Below, one piece after another: positions 23,696 through 34,960 of a stretch of DNA of 64,000 nucleotides. A model generated the notes under the pieces. That model was not told the origin of the DNA. It made no database searches and saw nothing but the letters and a program-made list of their open reading frames with translations. The stretch is from Coffea arabica. Lineage: Eukaryota > Streptophyta > Magnoliopsida > Gentianales > Rubiaceae. Made by a program: the position numbers and the translations under genes. Within the stretch, counting starts at the first letter, position 1, and every line of letters begins with the position of its first letter. Location of the stretch: positions 12,029,557-12,093,556 of the forward strand of contig NC_092320.1 in the NCBI RefSeq assembly GCF_036785885.1, read 5' to 3'.

Positions 23696-23952
23696 ACAAA
23701 ACTCAAATTGTGAAAAAAAAAAAAGACGGGTTAATCAGAGCTTGATTTAATACGCTAATAGAAATGATAATGACGAGAGAGAAGCCTTTCAAGTTCAATG
23801 ACACCAAAAATGAGCGTGAGAAGCAGTGGTTTTTGGTTGAGCGGTCAAGGGATGGGTTGGTACTATTTATACGACTTTGGAGGAGGGAAGTAATGTTACT
23901 CATAAGTGATTCTAGAGTAATTCAATATTATGTATTTGAGTGATACAAATTT

Positions 23953-24180
23953 GGCCTTGAATCTTCTGTTACACAATTATGTATTATATCCCTGTTAGAG
24001 TGTACGTAAGTTTTACAAATATTTGGTGTAATGTTCTATTCGATTGGTGTAAAACAATATTTGGTAATTGTACTAAATATTGTTTTACACCAATTCATTG
24101 ACAAGATGTATCGAATATTATAAGAATTACACTAACTTAAGGAGATTAACGTGCACTTGTGTAATAGAAGATTTGTTGCC
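23953..24180. mobile_element. Fold-back MITE, 228 bp
   Basis: The ends ggccttgaatcttctgttac and, in reverse complement, ggcaacaaatcttctattac are inverted repeats that continue as near-complementary arms to the centre. There a strong hairpin is visible (ttggtgtaaaacaatatttg against its complement, 24043-24093). Flanking 9-base repeats tacaaattt (23944-23952) and tacaatttt (24181-24189) fit a Mutator-type target duplication. Non-coding. Confidence 0.7.
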
Positions 24181-24189
24181 TACAATTTT

Positions 24190-25244
24190 GTCGATCCCCT
24201 CTTAGCTATCTTGGTGTATATATATTTGATCTTTCTTCTTTGTGAAGAATCCCTAATATGAAAACATGAAAGCTCTATCTTTCTTGCCAGTTGCGATTTC
24301 TTTTCTTTCCAATCCCCACTGCGTATAATGTCAAGTTTCAGAAGAAACTTGTCAGAAATTGGAAGGCTACGTGAGTAATTAATTAGAGACCAATCTCAAG
24401 TCTGATCGTATAAAAATAACAAAAAATTAAAAAAAAAAGGATAAAAGAAAGATACCCAATCTCCTCGACAGCCAAAACAAGATTTTCATTCTCGCTCATG
24501 ACGGTACGAAACTGATTATCAACTCAAGGAATGCATTAATTATTGCCAAGCTGCTTGTATCATGAATTAAGAACTAAAATTAATGGCTCGTACACTGAAA
24601 AGCAATGTGTGCTTATTGCGTGTCCATGCAAAATATTTTGATCGCTCAAGCCGATAAGGTTATCACTTACTAGTTTAGTTCATTTTCATTGGTTCATGTG
24701 TGGAACAACTTGGTTCTGCAGGCTCTCCCGACGACAGATTTATTACAATCTCATGTTTCTGTTGAGACCGAATGGCCCCTGAATTTTGAGAAAAGCCAAC
24801 TTCTACATTTTTATTAAATATAACCAATTGAATTAGTGATATATATTTGACAAATTTTCAATTATGTTATCACGTTTCTGCGCCTAACTGCCAAGCTAAA
24901 AAAATGCAACCACGAGAAAAACCTTTTTTTAAAAAAAAAAAAATATAGGAAAATATTGGTCCACCCCTCGACAATAATGGGCTAGACTAACCATTACCTA
25001 AGGGGAGAGAGAAGGCCCCCCTCGTCCACAAAATGGAGGAATGAATCTCTCCTACCACCAGTTTGCAAGACAACATGGGGGAACTCTGGGAAAATCACTA
25101 GTATTAACACTCTTATTGTTCGTTACAAAGGAAGCATATTTAAAAAGTTATGGAAGTATAGCTCCACATTTGAGATTCCAACCTAAAGTTACAATTTGTT
25201 TAATTATTCCTGATTCTTGGCTCAAAATATCTTGCTTTCTAAAA
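24190..25244. other. Intergenic stretch with no supported gene
   Basis: A+T-rich, with no ORF showing domain content. The 69-codon frame near 25041-25250 has no recognisable features. Confidence 0.4.
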
Positions 25245-25253
25245 TTTTGAGAT

Positions 25254-26040
25254 GGGATAATTTTAGAAACCTTCCTTGAGGTTTCTTACTATTTCACTTA
25301 GTTTGTTTGACGTTTTAAAAATTACACTTACCTCTTTTGATTTGACACTTTGGCAACCAAACTTTAAAATAGAGTAAAAAATTTAATGAATAACCTAAAA
25401 TACCTTTATCTTACAAAGTTCAATTTGTTCTTCTAAACAAAAAGAGTGTCAAGTTTTTCATACTAATATTTGTTATTTGATAATCAATTATAACAATAAA
25501 TCTTTTGCTATAATATGGTATTTTTCATAGTGCTTTTTTGGAAATATAAATTCTTTTTAAGATAGAGAAGAAAGTGCTATTTTATTTTCTTTAAAGTTTA
25601 TGGACTATTTTTTAATAAAAATTTATGGACTAATTTAGTGGTGGAACTATCATAATATGTTAGTGATTTTGGACCATTTGGTTTTAATCATTGTTGACTT
25701 ATCCTTGATTTTGATACCAGATAAAACAGCTACAAAAATATTGGAGGATATTAAAAGTTATCAAAAAAATATTATTTGTTTAACGTTTAATTTGAATAGA
25801 TATTAGGGACAACATTGATATTTCTTCTATACTTCTGATGAAATATAAAAGAAAAGAATAAGAAGGAAAAAGGTCAAAAAAAATACTGGCATAAACATGG
25901 TAACAAAAGAGTTTTATTAAGAATACTAATGTTAGTATTATCATTTTAAATGGGCAAGGGAGGTAGATGTAATTTTTGAAACCTTAGGGGAGCCAAGTGA
26001 AATTATTAGAATCCTCATAGGAGATTTCTGAAATTATCCC
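25254..26040. mobile_element. Complete MITE or MULE-derived element, 787 bp
   Basis: The left terminus gggataattttagaaacc and the right terminus (reverse complement gggataatttcagaaatc) are inverted repeats of about 28 bp with few mismatches. Flanks ttttgagat (25245-25253) and ttttgaaaa (26041-26049) make a plausible diverged 9-bp target duplication. No transposase frame. Related fragments are at 12440-13019 and 27640-27735. Confidence 0.7.
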
Positions 26041-26049
26041 TTTTGAAAA

Positions 26050-26740
26050 CGAAGACAGTAGTATCGTTTCAAGCTTTTGGACAGTTTTTCCAAGATCATT
26101 AATCATTATAGCATGAGAAAATTATAGAGCTAAATGGAAGTCTGGGAAGGACCATAGTTGTCATCTGCGCAGCAATATCGGCAAGCTTCCCGACGTACAC
26201 CAGATGCCCAAATATGGGACTCAGTTTAGAAATCAATGAAGAGATGGCGTAACCAATGATGCATAATCTTGACGTGAGATTAAGGTCGGTTCAAGTGATT
26301 AATAGCAAGTTAATATGTGTAGAGTCCAAGAATACAGTTGTTCCAGATGTCGGAGAACCATAAGATTTGCATCTCCACACGAGAAATCTGATTATCATAC
26401 CTAATATATATATATATATGCTTCCGTTTTTCCAGTCGAACCTAGCATGCAATGTCATTGGCTGGTTGATTGTAAACTAAGTTTGCTAACCAATTGAATT
26501 TGTTGGTGGAGAGGACATGTTTCGCGATCATTGGAAATTGACCTCTTCTGGCGATCCATTGAATATGTTCGTAGAGTCAAAGAACATATGTAATCATTCT
26601 CAAGGACCATGTACATAAATAAACAAACGCAAAAAACTTTGGCAGTCAATCTTCAAAGATTCAAACAACAGAGAAGCAGCGAACTTAAAATGTTCCAAAC
26701 CAAATAAATGTATTACATAACTATAATTCTCATAACTTAG
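26050..26740. other. Intergenic stretch with no supported gene
   Basis: Non-coding, with a short (AT)n run at 26403-26420. From about 26640 it becomes similar to the region near 21200 (3' flank of the exon-like segment). Confidence 0.4.
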
Positions 26741-26935
26741 TTTATAACTTGGCGGACGACAAACAACTGGAAGCAACCACAAAACATCAATCTACTAAGC
26801 TTGGAAACTTGGACAACCCTTGTTGAAGCTTTAATATTTAGCACTGACCAATTTATCTTGCCGTTCACCATGTCTGCAAAAAAAAAAAAAAAAAAAAAAA
26901 GACCAGAAAAGTGAAATTCAAAAATCATAAATACT
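26740..26935 (-). other. Terminal-exon-like segment with a strong acceptor
   Basis: On the minus strand a run of about 21 T followed by GCAG is a convincing 3' splice site. It is followed by an open stretch reading MVNGKINWSVLNIKAS and onward to a stop near 26737. Its downstream flank resembles that at 21200-21340. It could be the last exon of a gene starting upstream on the minus strand, perhaps related to the two-exon gene at 28055-28626, but no connecting exon was identified. Confidence 0.35.
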
Positions 26936-27639
26936 GAAAAAAAAAATTGCCATCTTCAAAATTTATTAGCACAAATTCAGCTGTACTGGAATAAACTACT
27001 AGAATAGTTCCAACAGTATGCATACTTATAATAAGTAACCTTATGTATTAAAGAAAACAATTCAGTATCTGATAGATCAATGCAGAAGGTGAAAGCTGAA
27101 CAAATCATATTTCTTTCACTTTGAATTTTTGCAATTATTCAATTCTTTTTAGACTGCAATCAATAGTTAGTTTTCATGATGACGTGTGTTTATTTTTTGC
27201 TGAAGTAAAACTTTCAAAGTATATTTTAAACTGTGCTTTGGGACTGTTTACTTGAGTTGTTAACTGCATACAACATAAGATTAATTACTCAATTTAAAGC
27301 TTCAGAACCAATTAGGATTGAAGCTTCAAATATTTCTTGTGCGCTTTTAGGGGCATCTAGAAACGAATATCTTCATTTGAAGCTTTAACCTGGTACTGCT
27401 CTTAAGTCTTTCTAAACATGAAACTTTAGATTTTCAATTCACTCAATGACTTTCTTAAGATTTACCTTATTTGTTTGTCATAAATAATTTTTTTAGATCA
27501 ACTTGTATCCTTTTTATTGGATTTACCTAATCTCTTTTTTTTAGTCTAAATTATACGAGTACTCAATGGTACTTTGGCAAACAAAATGCTTTTACCATTT
27601 ATATGATGTTTCTAGACATATGGACTAACTTTTTTATAG

Positions 27640-27735
27640 TGAAATTCAGAGTAGGGGAGGTAGCTAGGTGTAATATTCAAAACTTTAGGGGAGCCAAGTG
27701 AAAGGTTTGTAAACCTCAAGAGAGGTTTATCCAGA
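27640..27735. mobile_element. Fragment of the 25254-26040 MITE family
   Basis: About 95 bp resembling the right end of the complete element (ggggagccaagtgaaa, then cctcaagagaggtttatcc). The other end is absent. Confidence 0.5.
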
Positions 27736-28054
27736 ATCAACAAGAATATTCTAGGGTAAATTTTTAATTTTAGATTTTTTTCTATTAAAAGTTTCAAAAT
27801 TTAATTAACAAGCTAAAAAAAGGATATAAAAAATGATATGTGGTAATCAAAATCTTAAAGTAGATGGAATAATCAAAACAAAATATGCCCATAATGTTTA
27901 ACATTAATTCCTGTTGGCATAGGATGTTCATAAATTTACTCGTTCTGTAGTCTGTGGTGTCATATGTAATCGTGGTTCAAAAATTTTTCAGCGTCCAGTG
28001 TCTTCTGAGCAAATACTCTACTAACAGAAATATAAGTAAAAGGAGAAATCTCAC

Positions 28055-28626
28055 CTAGATGGTCCCCGTGCCCAAATTCCATCCATAATCATTGGCTTCC
28101 ATTATGTTCTCCCAATCCAGGTCATCGCCATCCCTTCAAGAAATCAGTCAAGTACCACTTTTAAGTATTATATGAACCCGGAAATAGAATGATTTTGTGT
28201 ACTAGTTATGGACTAGTGGTATTTCGAAAGCATATATAGCCAGCATAAACGAACTCACCACGGTTCTCTACCCTCCTTTATGCCATGCAGCATTATTTTT
28301 TGACCCTCCACTTTCACAATAATGAGATGGTAGCTGATAAGGTTATATCCCTCGACCTCTAATTCTGTTGGTTCGCCATCCACCTTGATCTTGAATGTTA
28401 GAGAAGAATTTAAATACTCTGCAAGATCAAGAAGCCGGTTTCGATCAACCCTCAGTACATTGATTCCCGGATACGGAGAGTAATTTCGGGAAGCCCTAGC
28501 TATCCTTCCCTCCAGATCGGCGGCAGATTTGGGTGCTTCTAGAGAGACACATTGGCCTGTTATACAAGCAAGTAATGTCTTTTGAGGGCTCATTTTTCCA
28601 ATTTTTAAGGTGGGAAATCGAGACAA
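28055..28626 (-). CDS. Unrecognised small two-exon gene, third member (5' end unresolved)
   Basis: Minus strand. The upstream exon ends at 28259 with donor CCGTG|GTGAGT, and the last exon runs from 28133 (acceptor TTGAAG|GG) to the stop at 28055-28057, across a 125-bp intron. The joined C-terminus reads PWDGDDLDWENIMEANDYG and then WNLGTGTI. It aligns with the family members at 9 kb and 23 kb in exon boundary and phase, though it is clearly more diverged. From the first ATG (28593) it is about 137 residues. The frame stays open upstream to about 28672 (EETWLKISPALEYLSRFPTL), again suggesting an upstream exon. No known domain is recognised. Its closest relative here is the pseudogene at 11611-12160. 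Confidence 0.6.
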
Positions 28627-28909
28627 ATATTCAAGGGCCGGCGAGATTTTGAGCCAGGTTTCCTCACGACTGATGAGCTAGACTTAATTTGATTGAAGCT
28701 GGTTTTCTCGGGTGCTGTCAACTTTTATAGAGCTTCGAGTCAGGTCATCCAAACCTGAAAGAAAACCCCAGTCACGCTGTTCCGTGTTCAGCCAGATATT
28801 CAATTTTAAACTTGCTTGGAAAACCATCAGCAATTTCATTGCCATTGCTAACCAACTAGTCGAAGCTAAATTGACCATCAGAAAAAAAAATTTAGACGGT
28901 ACGTAGTGA

Positions 28910-28960
28910 TAGTAATGTGTGTGTGCATGTGTGGGTGTGTGTGTGGGTGTGGGTGAGTAC
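28910..28960. repeat. GT-rich microsatellite
   Basis: Imperfect (GT)n and GGGTGT repeats on the plus strand. Confidence 0.8.
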
Positions 28961-29040
28961 TTTGGCTAGACTTTGAATTTTGGACATGCTCGGAAATCCA
29001 TTAGCAATATACTTGGCTTAACTGGACTTGACTTGACTTT

Positions 29041-31920
29041 AATTTTCACCGGGTAACTTCGGAGTGCAGAGAAAGGTAACCATGCTTGTGTGTTTGTGTG
29101 GGGGACGTATAAGAGCAAAAGCTATGCACGGGCACTGCAAGGAGCAGCTGATTTTCGTCATAACCAAAACAAAATTTCTATACATAATGAATTTTGACAC
29201 TGACATTCAGCTGGATTTTTTAATGGAGAAAGGTCATATACATAGCATCATCAGTTAGCGTCACCATACTTGCATCATGTGCATGCAGAACGTATGGAAG
29301 ATGACGGGAAATATATGCAAGGTTGATGCCTGAAAATATAATATATGTGAACTTAAAAGGATAAACGTAGAAATTTTGTTACCCATAGAAAGATTAATAT
29401 GTATATATTTTGGAAGGCATCTTCAAAGCCCAGACCAGTGTTATTTACCCTAATACTCTAAATTCCTTAATTTTTTTTTTTTCATTCCTCTCATGGCTTA
29501 ATTAACACTGAAAAGAACGAACGCCAGAAAGATTTTCTGTGAATGTATTTTAAGGATGACCAAACTATTTAACTATCAATTCATTCCAATTCCCTAAAAC
29601 CCAATGTTTCCTACTTTTACGATTTTTTGGAAGACGAGAGAAGGATATTTTCTTTTCAATTCTTTATATATATTTTTTGACAGAATAAGGAAAAACTCAA
29701 GGGCTGTTAGTGTTCTTTGAGACCTGGTCTGCAGCCATATAGACGTGGTTTGCACCGCGTAGATGCTGATAGCACGAATGCGACATCACAGAGGAAAGGA
29801 TGCACTGCAACTTAAAATTTGTAGTTGATTTTGAGCAGTCGCATGTATGAACGGAGAAAAACGTACGTGTTAGGTACTTTTATATTAACCAAATTGTGAT
29901 CAGACAAACGATGCATTGGTTACACTTCAATTTGTGTACATTCAGTCTCTAGCACCTGACTGACTTTTAGTCAGTGGAAACATTAAGACAATAATCATGA
30001 GTTCTTTGATTAGATTCTGAAATTTTTTTTCATTTTTTTTTCCTTTTTAAGGCTATAAAAATGAAAGAAAAAAATCTTCACAAACTCGAAAATTGTGGTT
30101 CCATGTTCCAGAATTGTGCTGCTCTTCGAAAGTATTCTTAATGTAGGACAAATAAGGCATTGCGCATGCGTTATGTTGCAGAGGCAGCTTTCCGTTTCAT
30201 AGTTTTATGTTTATGTTGGAAACTAAACCAAACCGGACGGTCCCTTCGGGGACATCGGATAGACCAAATCCGACGAGACTTGGGAGCTTCAATTGATTGA
30301 CCCCGTGACGAATGCTTGATTTACTTATAAGGAAACTTGGGTGGCAGTTGTTTTAAACTTCTTTCTTCAGAAACTTATGGTTGGTCTACTAACTCGACTT
30401 GAAAAGAAATAAAACTTGCATGGGCAGTAACCAAAAAAAAGAAAGTAGAGTTTCCTTTTTTGCCAGAAAATTTTTTACATGGGCAAACCTGGGTGCATAT
30501 GTCAAATCATACAAGAATACAAATTCTAATTTTACAATGATTGTGTTAAACAAAATTTATCCAAAACGGAAGGGAGAATCATATACATGTCATCACTTTC
30601 TGTATAATTAAGCTTTCCCTTGACTGTGGAGTCAAGTAGCACAAAACTTACCACTAGAATATCAGAAGTTGGGTTTATGGTGAGTTAATTACTCTTTGCG
30701 AAGCACACCTTATTTTTATCTTTTCTTGGGTACGGAGCAGTCAATTTCATAATTTGAATTTAAATTTTAAATTTGATATATTTAACATGTATCCACTGTT
30801 ATGCTTTAAAAATATGTAATTTTGTAGCCATTTGATTCTCAAACTTCCTTGTCCTCCCTGCTTCTTCCTTCCTCTCCTCCTCTGCCTATAAAAACTGTAA
30901 ATTAAAAAATAAAACAAAAGGAACACATGGACTGGCATGCAATTATTAGCTAGGTGCGAATTACTAATTAAAAACCTTGTTAAAAAAGAAAGTACTCTTA
31001 TGTTCTATTCGGTGCTACATTTTAGCAAAAACCTCAAGTCACAGAATGAAGGCGGAGTACCTCTACTAATGAAAGAAATCTTTGAGCTTCAATCAAATTC
31101 AGCAAAGCCCTCGAACCTCTGCACTTACTATGAAGTACGAAGACAGATCGAGGTGCATCTTCCGTTGTCGTTGTTGCACAGCTCAATGCAGTTCCTGAAG
31201 TCGTAACTCTGACAATCGTCACATTTGTCGCAAAGAATCACCAACGAACCAGACACCAAAATGACTAGAAACACAACAAACACAACCAAGATGAACATAG
31301 AAAAAATTCGTCCCCTTTCGTGTTTCTCTTTCAGAAAAGGTGGCACTGGTCGACCACCAACTCCGGCAAGATCCAGTTCTCTTTCGCGCGTTAATCGATC
31401 ATACTTCCGAGTCAATTTTATCAAAATTGATAGATTAAGTAAGCCCGCAATTAAAGAGAGGGAAATGGGGAGCCAAAGGTATTGGCATTTGAGGGGTGAG
31501 GGATTACCAGAGATGGATTTGAAAATGACACCTTGGAAGACTAAGTAGTAATTTGCATGCTGGAAAATGTCCTTCAATAATTGTCGAATTTCCTTCTCTC
31601 CTCTCTCCATTCTCTTTTTCTCTTCGACTCTTGAATCTTCATTTGCAGGATTGGTCCCTGCATCGGCAGCAGACAATCGCGAGACAGAAGAGAACGGAGA
31701 GAGTTGTAGCCCATCAGGGACAGAATAGCCTCCTCCTCCTTCTTCCATGGCTAATGATTCAATCAATGATTTGTTTTTGAGAACCAAAAATCTTTATGTC
31801 ACTCACTCTACTTCACTAGTGCTTCTGCATGTGACAGACTATACACTAAATGACTTAATGGCATAATCATGTTAAAGGTTACAATATTCTGATGAATATT
31901 GTTCATAAATTATGATAAAA
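29041..31920. repeat. Segmental duplication block C
   Basis: Bases 29041-30660 match block D (34957-36913) closely, and about 29990-30860 match block E (62636-64000). The right part (30700-31920) is homologous to 14640-15790 of block B and contains the intact membrane-protein gene. It lacks the MITEs of blocks D and E and the SINE-like retroposon of A and B, so it gives the empty sites. Confidence 0.8.
31128..31748 (-). CDS. Unrecognised three-segment membrane protein with Cys-rich tail (block C)
   Basis: Paralogue of 15002-15628. It has 206 residues from the ATG at 31746-31748, and the upstream in-frame codons contain no ATG. The layout is the same: Gly-rich start (MEEGGGGYSVPDG), charged segment, hydrophobic segment 1 (NYYLVFQGVIFKSI), segment 2 (LPISLSLIAGLLNLSILIKL), charged loop (RKYDRLTRERELDLAG), segment 3 (ILVVFVVFLVILVSGSLVIL), and a Cys-rich tail with a slightly different pattern (CDKCDDCQSYDFRNC and then CNNDNGRC). 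Most differences from the block B copy are substitutions that keep the hydrophobic profile, which suggests the protein has been under selection. Membrane location is inferred from hydrophobicity only. Function unknown. Confidence 0.75.
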   Translation of the reverse strand: MEEGGGGYSVPDGLQLSPFSSVSRLSAADAGTNPANEDSRVEEKKRMERGEKEIRQLLKDIFQHANYYLVFQGVIFKSISGNPSPLKCQYLWLPISLSLIAGLLNLSILIKLTRKYDRLTRERELDLAGVGGRPVPPFLKEKHERGRIFSMFILVVFVVFLVILVSGSLVILCDKCDDCQSYDFRNCIELCNNDNGRCTSICLRTS

Positions 31921-32163
31921 GTTGTACGAGGGTCAAATTGAAAGCACCATTTGGACAGTGGAAGACAAATAACGACTACGATAAAAAAAATGCACCCAAT
32001 TAACTTGAACCATTCTCCAAGATGCCCATATTTTTGTGACGTTGTCAATTTTCATATTCTGTCGTTTTCTGATTACCTGCCCCTCTATAGTGGCTGCCTA
32101 TAATCATAGGCTAATTATTTAGACAGTAAAATAATTAAATAAATAAAAGATCCCTACTAGAAG

Positions 32164-32412
32164 CACTATCGAAGATAACCACCATCCTATGGTCACCACT
32201 AAGCCATTTAAGATTTGATGAAGTGGGAGACAAGGTTTCACAATTATCACATTAAGTGGTTTCTTAAAAAATTCAGACCGGTCTGGTAGTGGTTCAGGCC
32301 CCACTAACTCCCCTTAGATCCAATTGAATCTCTCCCTTAAATTAAGATAGTGTAGAATACTATAAATAAAAAATGACAATTAACCAAAAAAAAAAAAAAA
32401 CACTGTCGAAGA
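32164..32412 (+). mobile_element. SINE-like retroposon with 12-bp target-site duplication
   Basis: The repeats cactatcgaaga (32164-32175) and cactgtcgaaga (32401-32412), with one mismatch, bracket about 225 bp that ends in a poly(A) run (32386-32400). Its 3' part (cttagatcc, then ctctcccttaaattaagata) resembles the 3' part of the retroposons at 4034 and 13983, so all three may belong to one family. Non-coding. Confidence 0.65.
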
Positions 32413-32419
32413 CGTAAGG

Positions 32420-33327
32420 GGTGACGGATTGGAAATTTGGCAGGGCTTTTGGATTCCCGGTAGGTCGAATGTTATGCATTATCGTTAATTAATTTTGAGA
32501 AACATATAAAACGTACATGAATAAGATCATTTCTTAGTTGGCCTGGCTGCATATTTAAACATATGAAACAATGAATTCCTTCAGGGAAAAAAAATAAAAT
32601 CGAAATCAATGCAATTCATTTCTTATTTACTCACCTAGATGTAATGTCGAATTATTTACTTTCTACAACTTTTAATCTGTCAACAGTGTCTGCGTGTGTG
32701 TGTCTAAGGGATTAAGGGTCATTACAATTATCAATAGCAATTGCATGGTGCCCTACAAACACTATTAGAACAAATTTAGCATAAAAATAACAAAAATGGA
32801 CATTGACATGGCATAAAATAACAGTAAAAGTACAATAAATTTCTCTATCATTGAAATTTGTTGTGTTCTTACATATTGTTATGTTAATATCTAATTTCAT
32901 TGTTCTAATATTTATATTTACTGCCCTGGTGCTTATGTTGTACGGTGCAATTGTCACTGGTAATGCAGATGCTCCTAATCCATGTCTAAGGGTGCACTTA
33001 CCAGTTACCATTCCCAACATAACAAGGCCTCAAAAATCAAAATTGGACACGAGGAACACTTGAGCTGTTCCATTTTTTTTGGAGGGGCTTTTCTCATGTG
33101 TATTTGACAATTTATTGGCTGTTGTGTAAGGTGCGAATTGTGGCCATCTAGAGCTTGCAAAAAGAATAACAATGAAACAAGAGATCGTCAAAAGTTATGC
33201 ACTTTAGGTACAAATAATATTAGACGTCTTCCACAACACAAATACTTATTCTTGCTTAAAGCCATAAAAATATTGATGTTGCAATATTAATGTAGCACGC
33301 AAACAAGTACTCTTTGTTATGCATACC
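32420..33327. other. Intergenic stretch with no supported gene
   Basis: A+T-rich non-coding sequence. The frames near 32712-33063 overlap on both strands and show no domains. Confidence 0.4.
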
Positions 33328-33330
33328 TTA

Positions 33331-34031
33331 AGTTCTGTTTGGATTAGTTGTTTTTAGGGGTTGTTTTTGAAAAACTTTACTATAACTGTATATGTGAAAA
33401 ACTTTTTCTGCAAATATTTTTAGGATGTTTTTAGAAGTATTTTTAGGGGTTTTTAAAATATTTTTTGGGATATTTTACAATTTATCACTTTTGGGGTATT
33501 TTTTAAAAAAATTTTACACCACCACCCCTTCCTTCCTCTCCCCTCTTTCCTCTCTCACTCTCCCTTTCCTCCTTCTTTCCTCTTCCTTCTCCCATCTCCT
33601 CTTCTTTCCATCCGCTTCCAAACCCCTCTCCTATTCATAGGTGGATTGCAGCCACCACTCTAGCCGCGACCTTATTGGTCGCGGTTAATGGAGAGGAGGG
33701 GGTATTGGGAGAGAAGAAAATGAAGGGAGAACGGAGGAAGGAGAACGAGAGGGAAGGGAGGAGAGAGGGAGAAGGGGAGAGAGAGAGAGAGAGAGAGGAG
33801 GGAGGGTTGTTGGTGTAAGGGTGATGGCGATGACAGTGGAGAGTGATAGGCGGTGGTAATGATAGTGCTGGTGGTAGGTAGTGTGTGGAAGAAGAAAGAG
33901 AGAATTTTTTTCAAGTATTTGAGATGTGGTGTAATTTTTTTAAATTGTTTTTGAAGTTGTTTTTAGAGTTTAATACTGTTGATGTGAAAGACAAATAGTT
34001 CTTCAAAAAAATGTTAAATCCAAACGGAGCC
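33331..34031. mobile_element. Tourist-like (PIF/Harbinger-type) MITE, 701 bp
   Basis: The left end agttctgtttggatt and the right end (reverse complement ggctccgtttggattt) are inverted termini of the common tccgtttggatt type, flanked by TTA on both sides (33328-33330 and 34032-34034). The interior is built of C/T-rich sequence on the left and G/A-rich sequence on the right, so the arms are largely complementary. At about 33663-33687 there is a perfect small palindrome, gccgcgacc-ttatt-ggtcgcggt. No transposase. Confidence 0.65.
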
Positions 34032-34034
34032 TTA

Positions 34035-34560
34035 GTATTTTAAACCGATTTCAAGCATTGAGAATATGAAATTAGCTCATAATTTCTTTCTACTCATTTA
34101 TTCTTTTTAGTTCATTTGCCATTTGTCATTATACCGTACAGTCGATAGATGCAAAACATACTAGTTGGTGCAAGATTGGATTCCAATTTTCTATTAAAAA
34201 ATTTGTTACATATTACGTGAACACATTTTCTTTTTCTTTTTTTTTTACCTCACATACATCAAATTGTTACATTAGATTTTTCTATAAGAAAAAAATCCAA
34301 AAACAACAATTGAAAAACGGGACCTAAGTTTTTCATGTGCAATTAGTAAGTAATCACATATAGCACACTTAGATCTTTGCAACTAAAATGCTGATATCCT
34401 AGGATTAATCATACTAGTGTTTTTTTTTTTTTTGTCAGTGATCACGTGTGGTATTCTGAATCACCAGATTAATCCACACGTGTCTCACACCAACCTGCCC
34501 AAGTCGTGTGGGTTGTTTCACCGCAGATTCGATTTTTTGTAGTAATACTCACCTAACTAG
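34035..34560. other. Intergenic stretch with no supported gene
   Basis: A+T-rich. A short inverted pair (cacgtgtgg and ccacacgtg) lies near 34443-34482. No coding signal. Confidence 0.4.
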
Positions 34561-34564
34561 GCTA

Positions 34565-34960
34565 CTACCACCAGACCAAAGCCCCAGGGCGATTAATCAG
34601 ACTCGTATAACTTTTCTCAGTTTTACTAAGGAGTGTTCCTCGGATGTGATATACCCATGCCCAATCTGAGATCTCATTGATGCATGCCAAAGTTGGCTTA
34701 TTGCCCACTTGCAATTGCCCATACCCAGAATCACGGAAGCCCACAGTGGCCCAAAAGTCCGCTGACCGTTTGTCCACTTGGCAAAGAAAAAGTGCAGAAG
34801 ATCTTTCCTCCTCCTTAAATTCCAAGTCCAAAATAAAAATCGAAAAAGGAAACGGATATTTCTTTCAATTTTCATGTGCGAGTGCCATCCCGTGAAAATA
34901 TCAAATCTGGGTACAACACCCCTTCCACGGTGTACAATATCAGTTGCCTTAGTATTTTCA
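34565..34960 (-). other. Possible gene fragment, unrecognised
   Basis: Two overlapping minus-strand frames are open here (34565-34831 and 34597-35055). The shorter reads EFKEEERSSALFLCQVDKRS and onward, with a composition resembling coding sequence. No domain or paralogue was found in the window. The segment sits immediately outside block D. It may be a remnant of a captured exon or chance openness. Confidence 0.25.

Larger units (their letters stand above)
13170..23872. repeat. Segmental duplication block B
   Basis: Homologous to block A (1329-9760) in direct orientation. It lacks the LINE that interrupts block A and keeps the empty target at 13436-13452. It contains the intact membrane-protein gene, a copy of the two-exon gene, and about 3 kb of additional sequence (SINE-like repeats and A+T-rich DNA at 16155-19225, and a MITE plus flank at 19940-20595). 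Confidence 0.8.
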
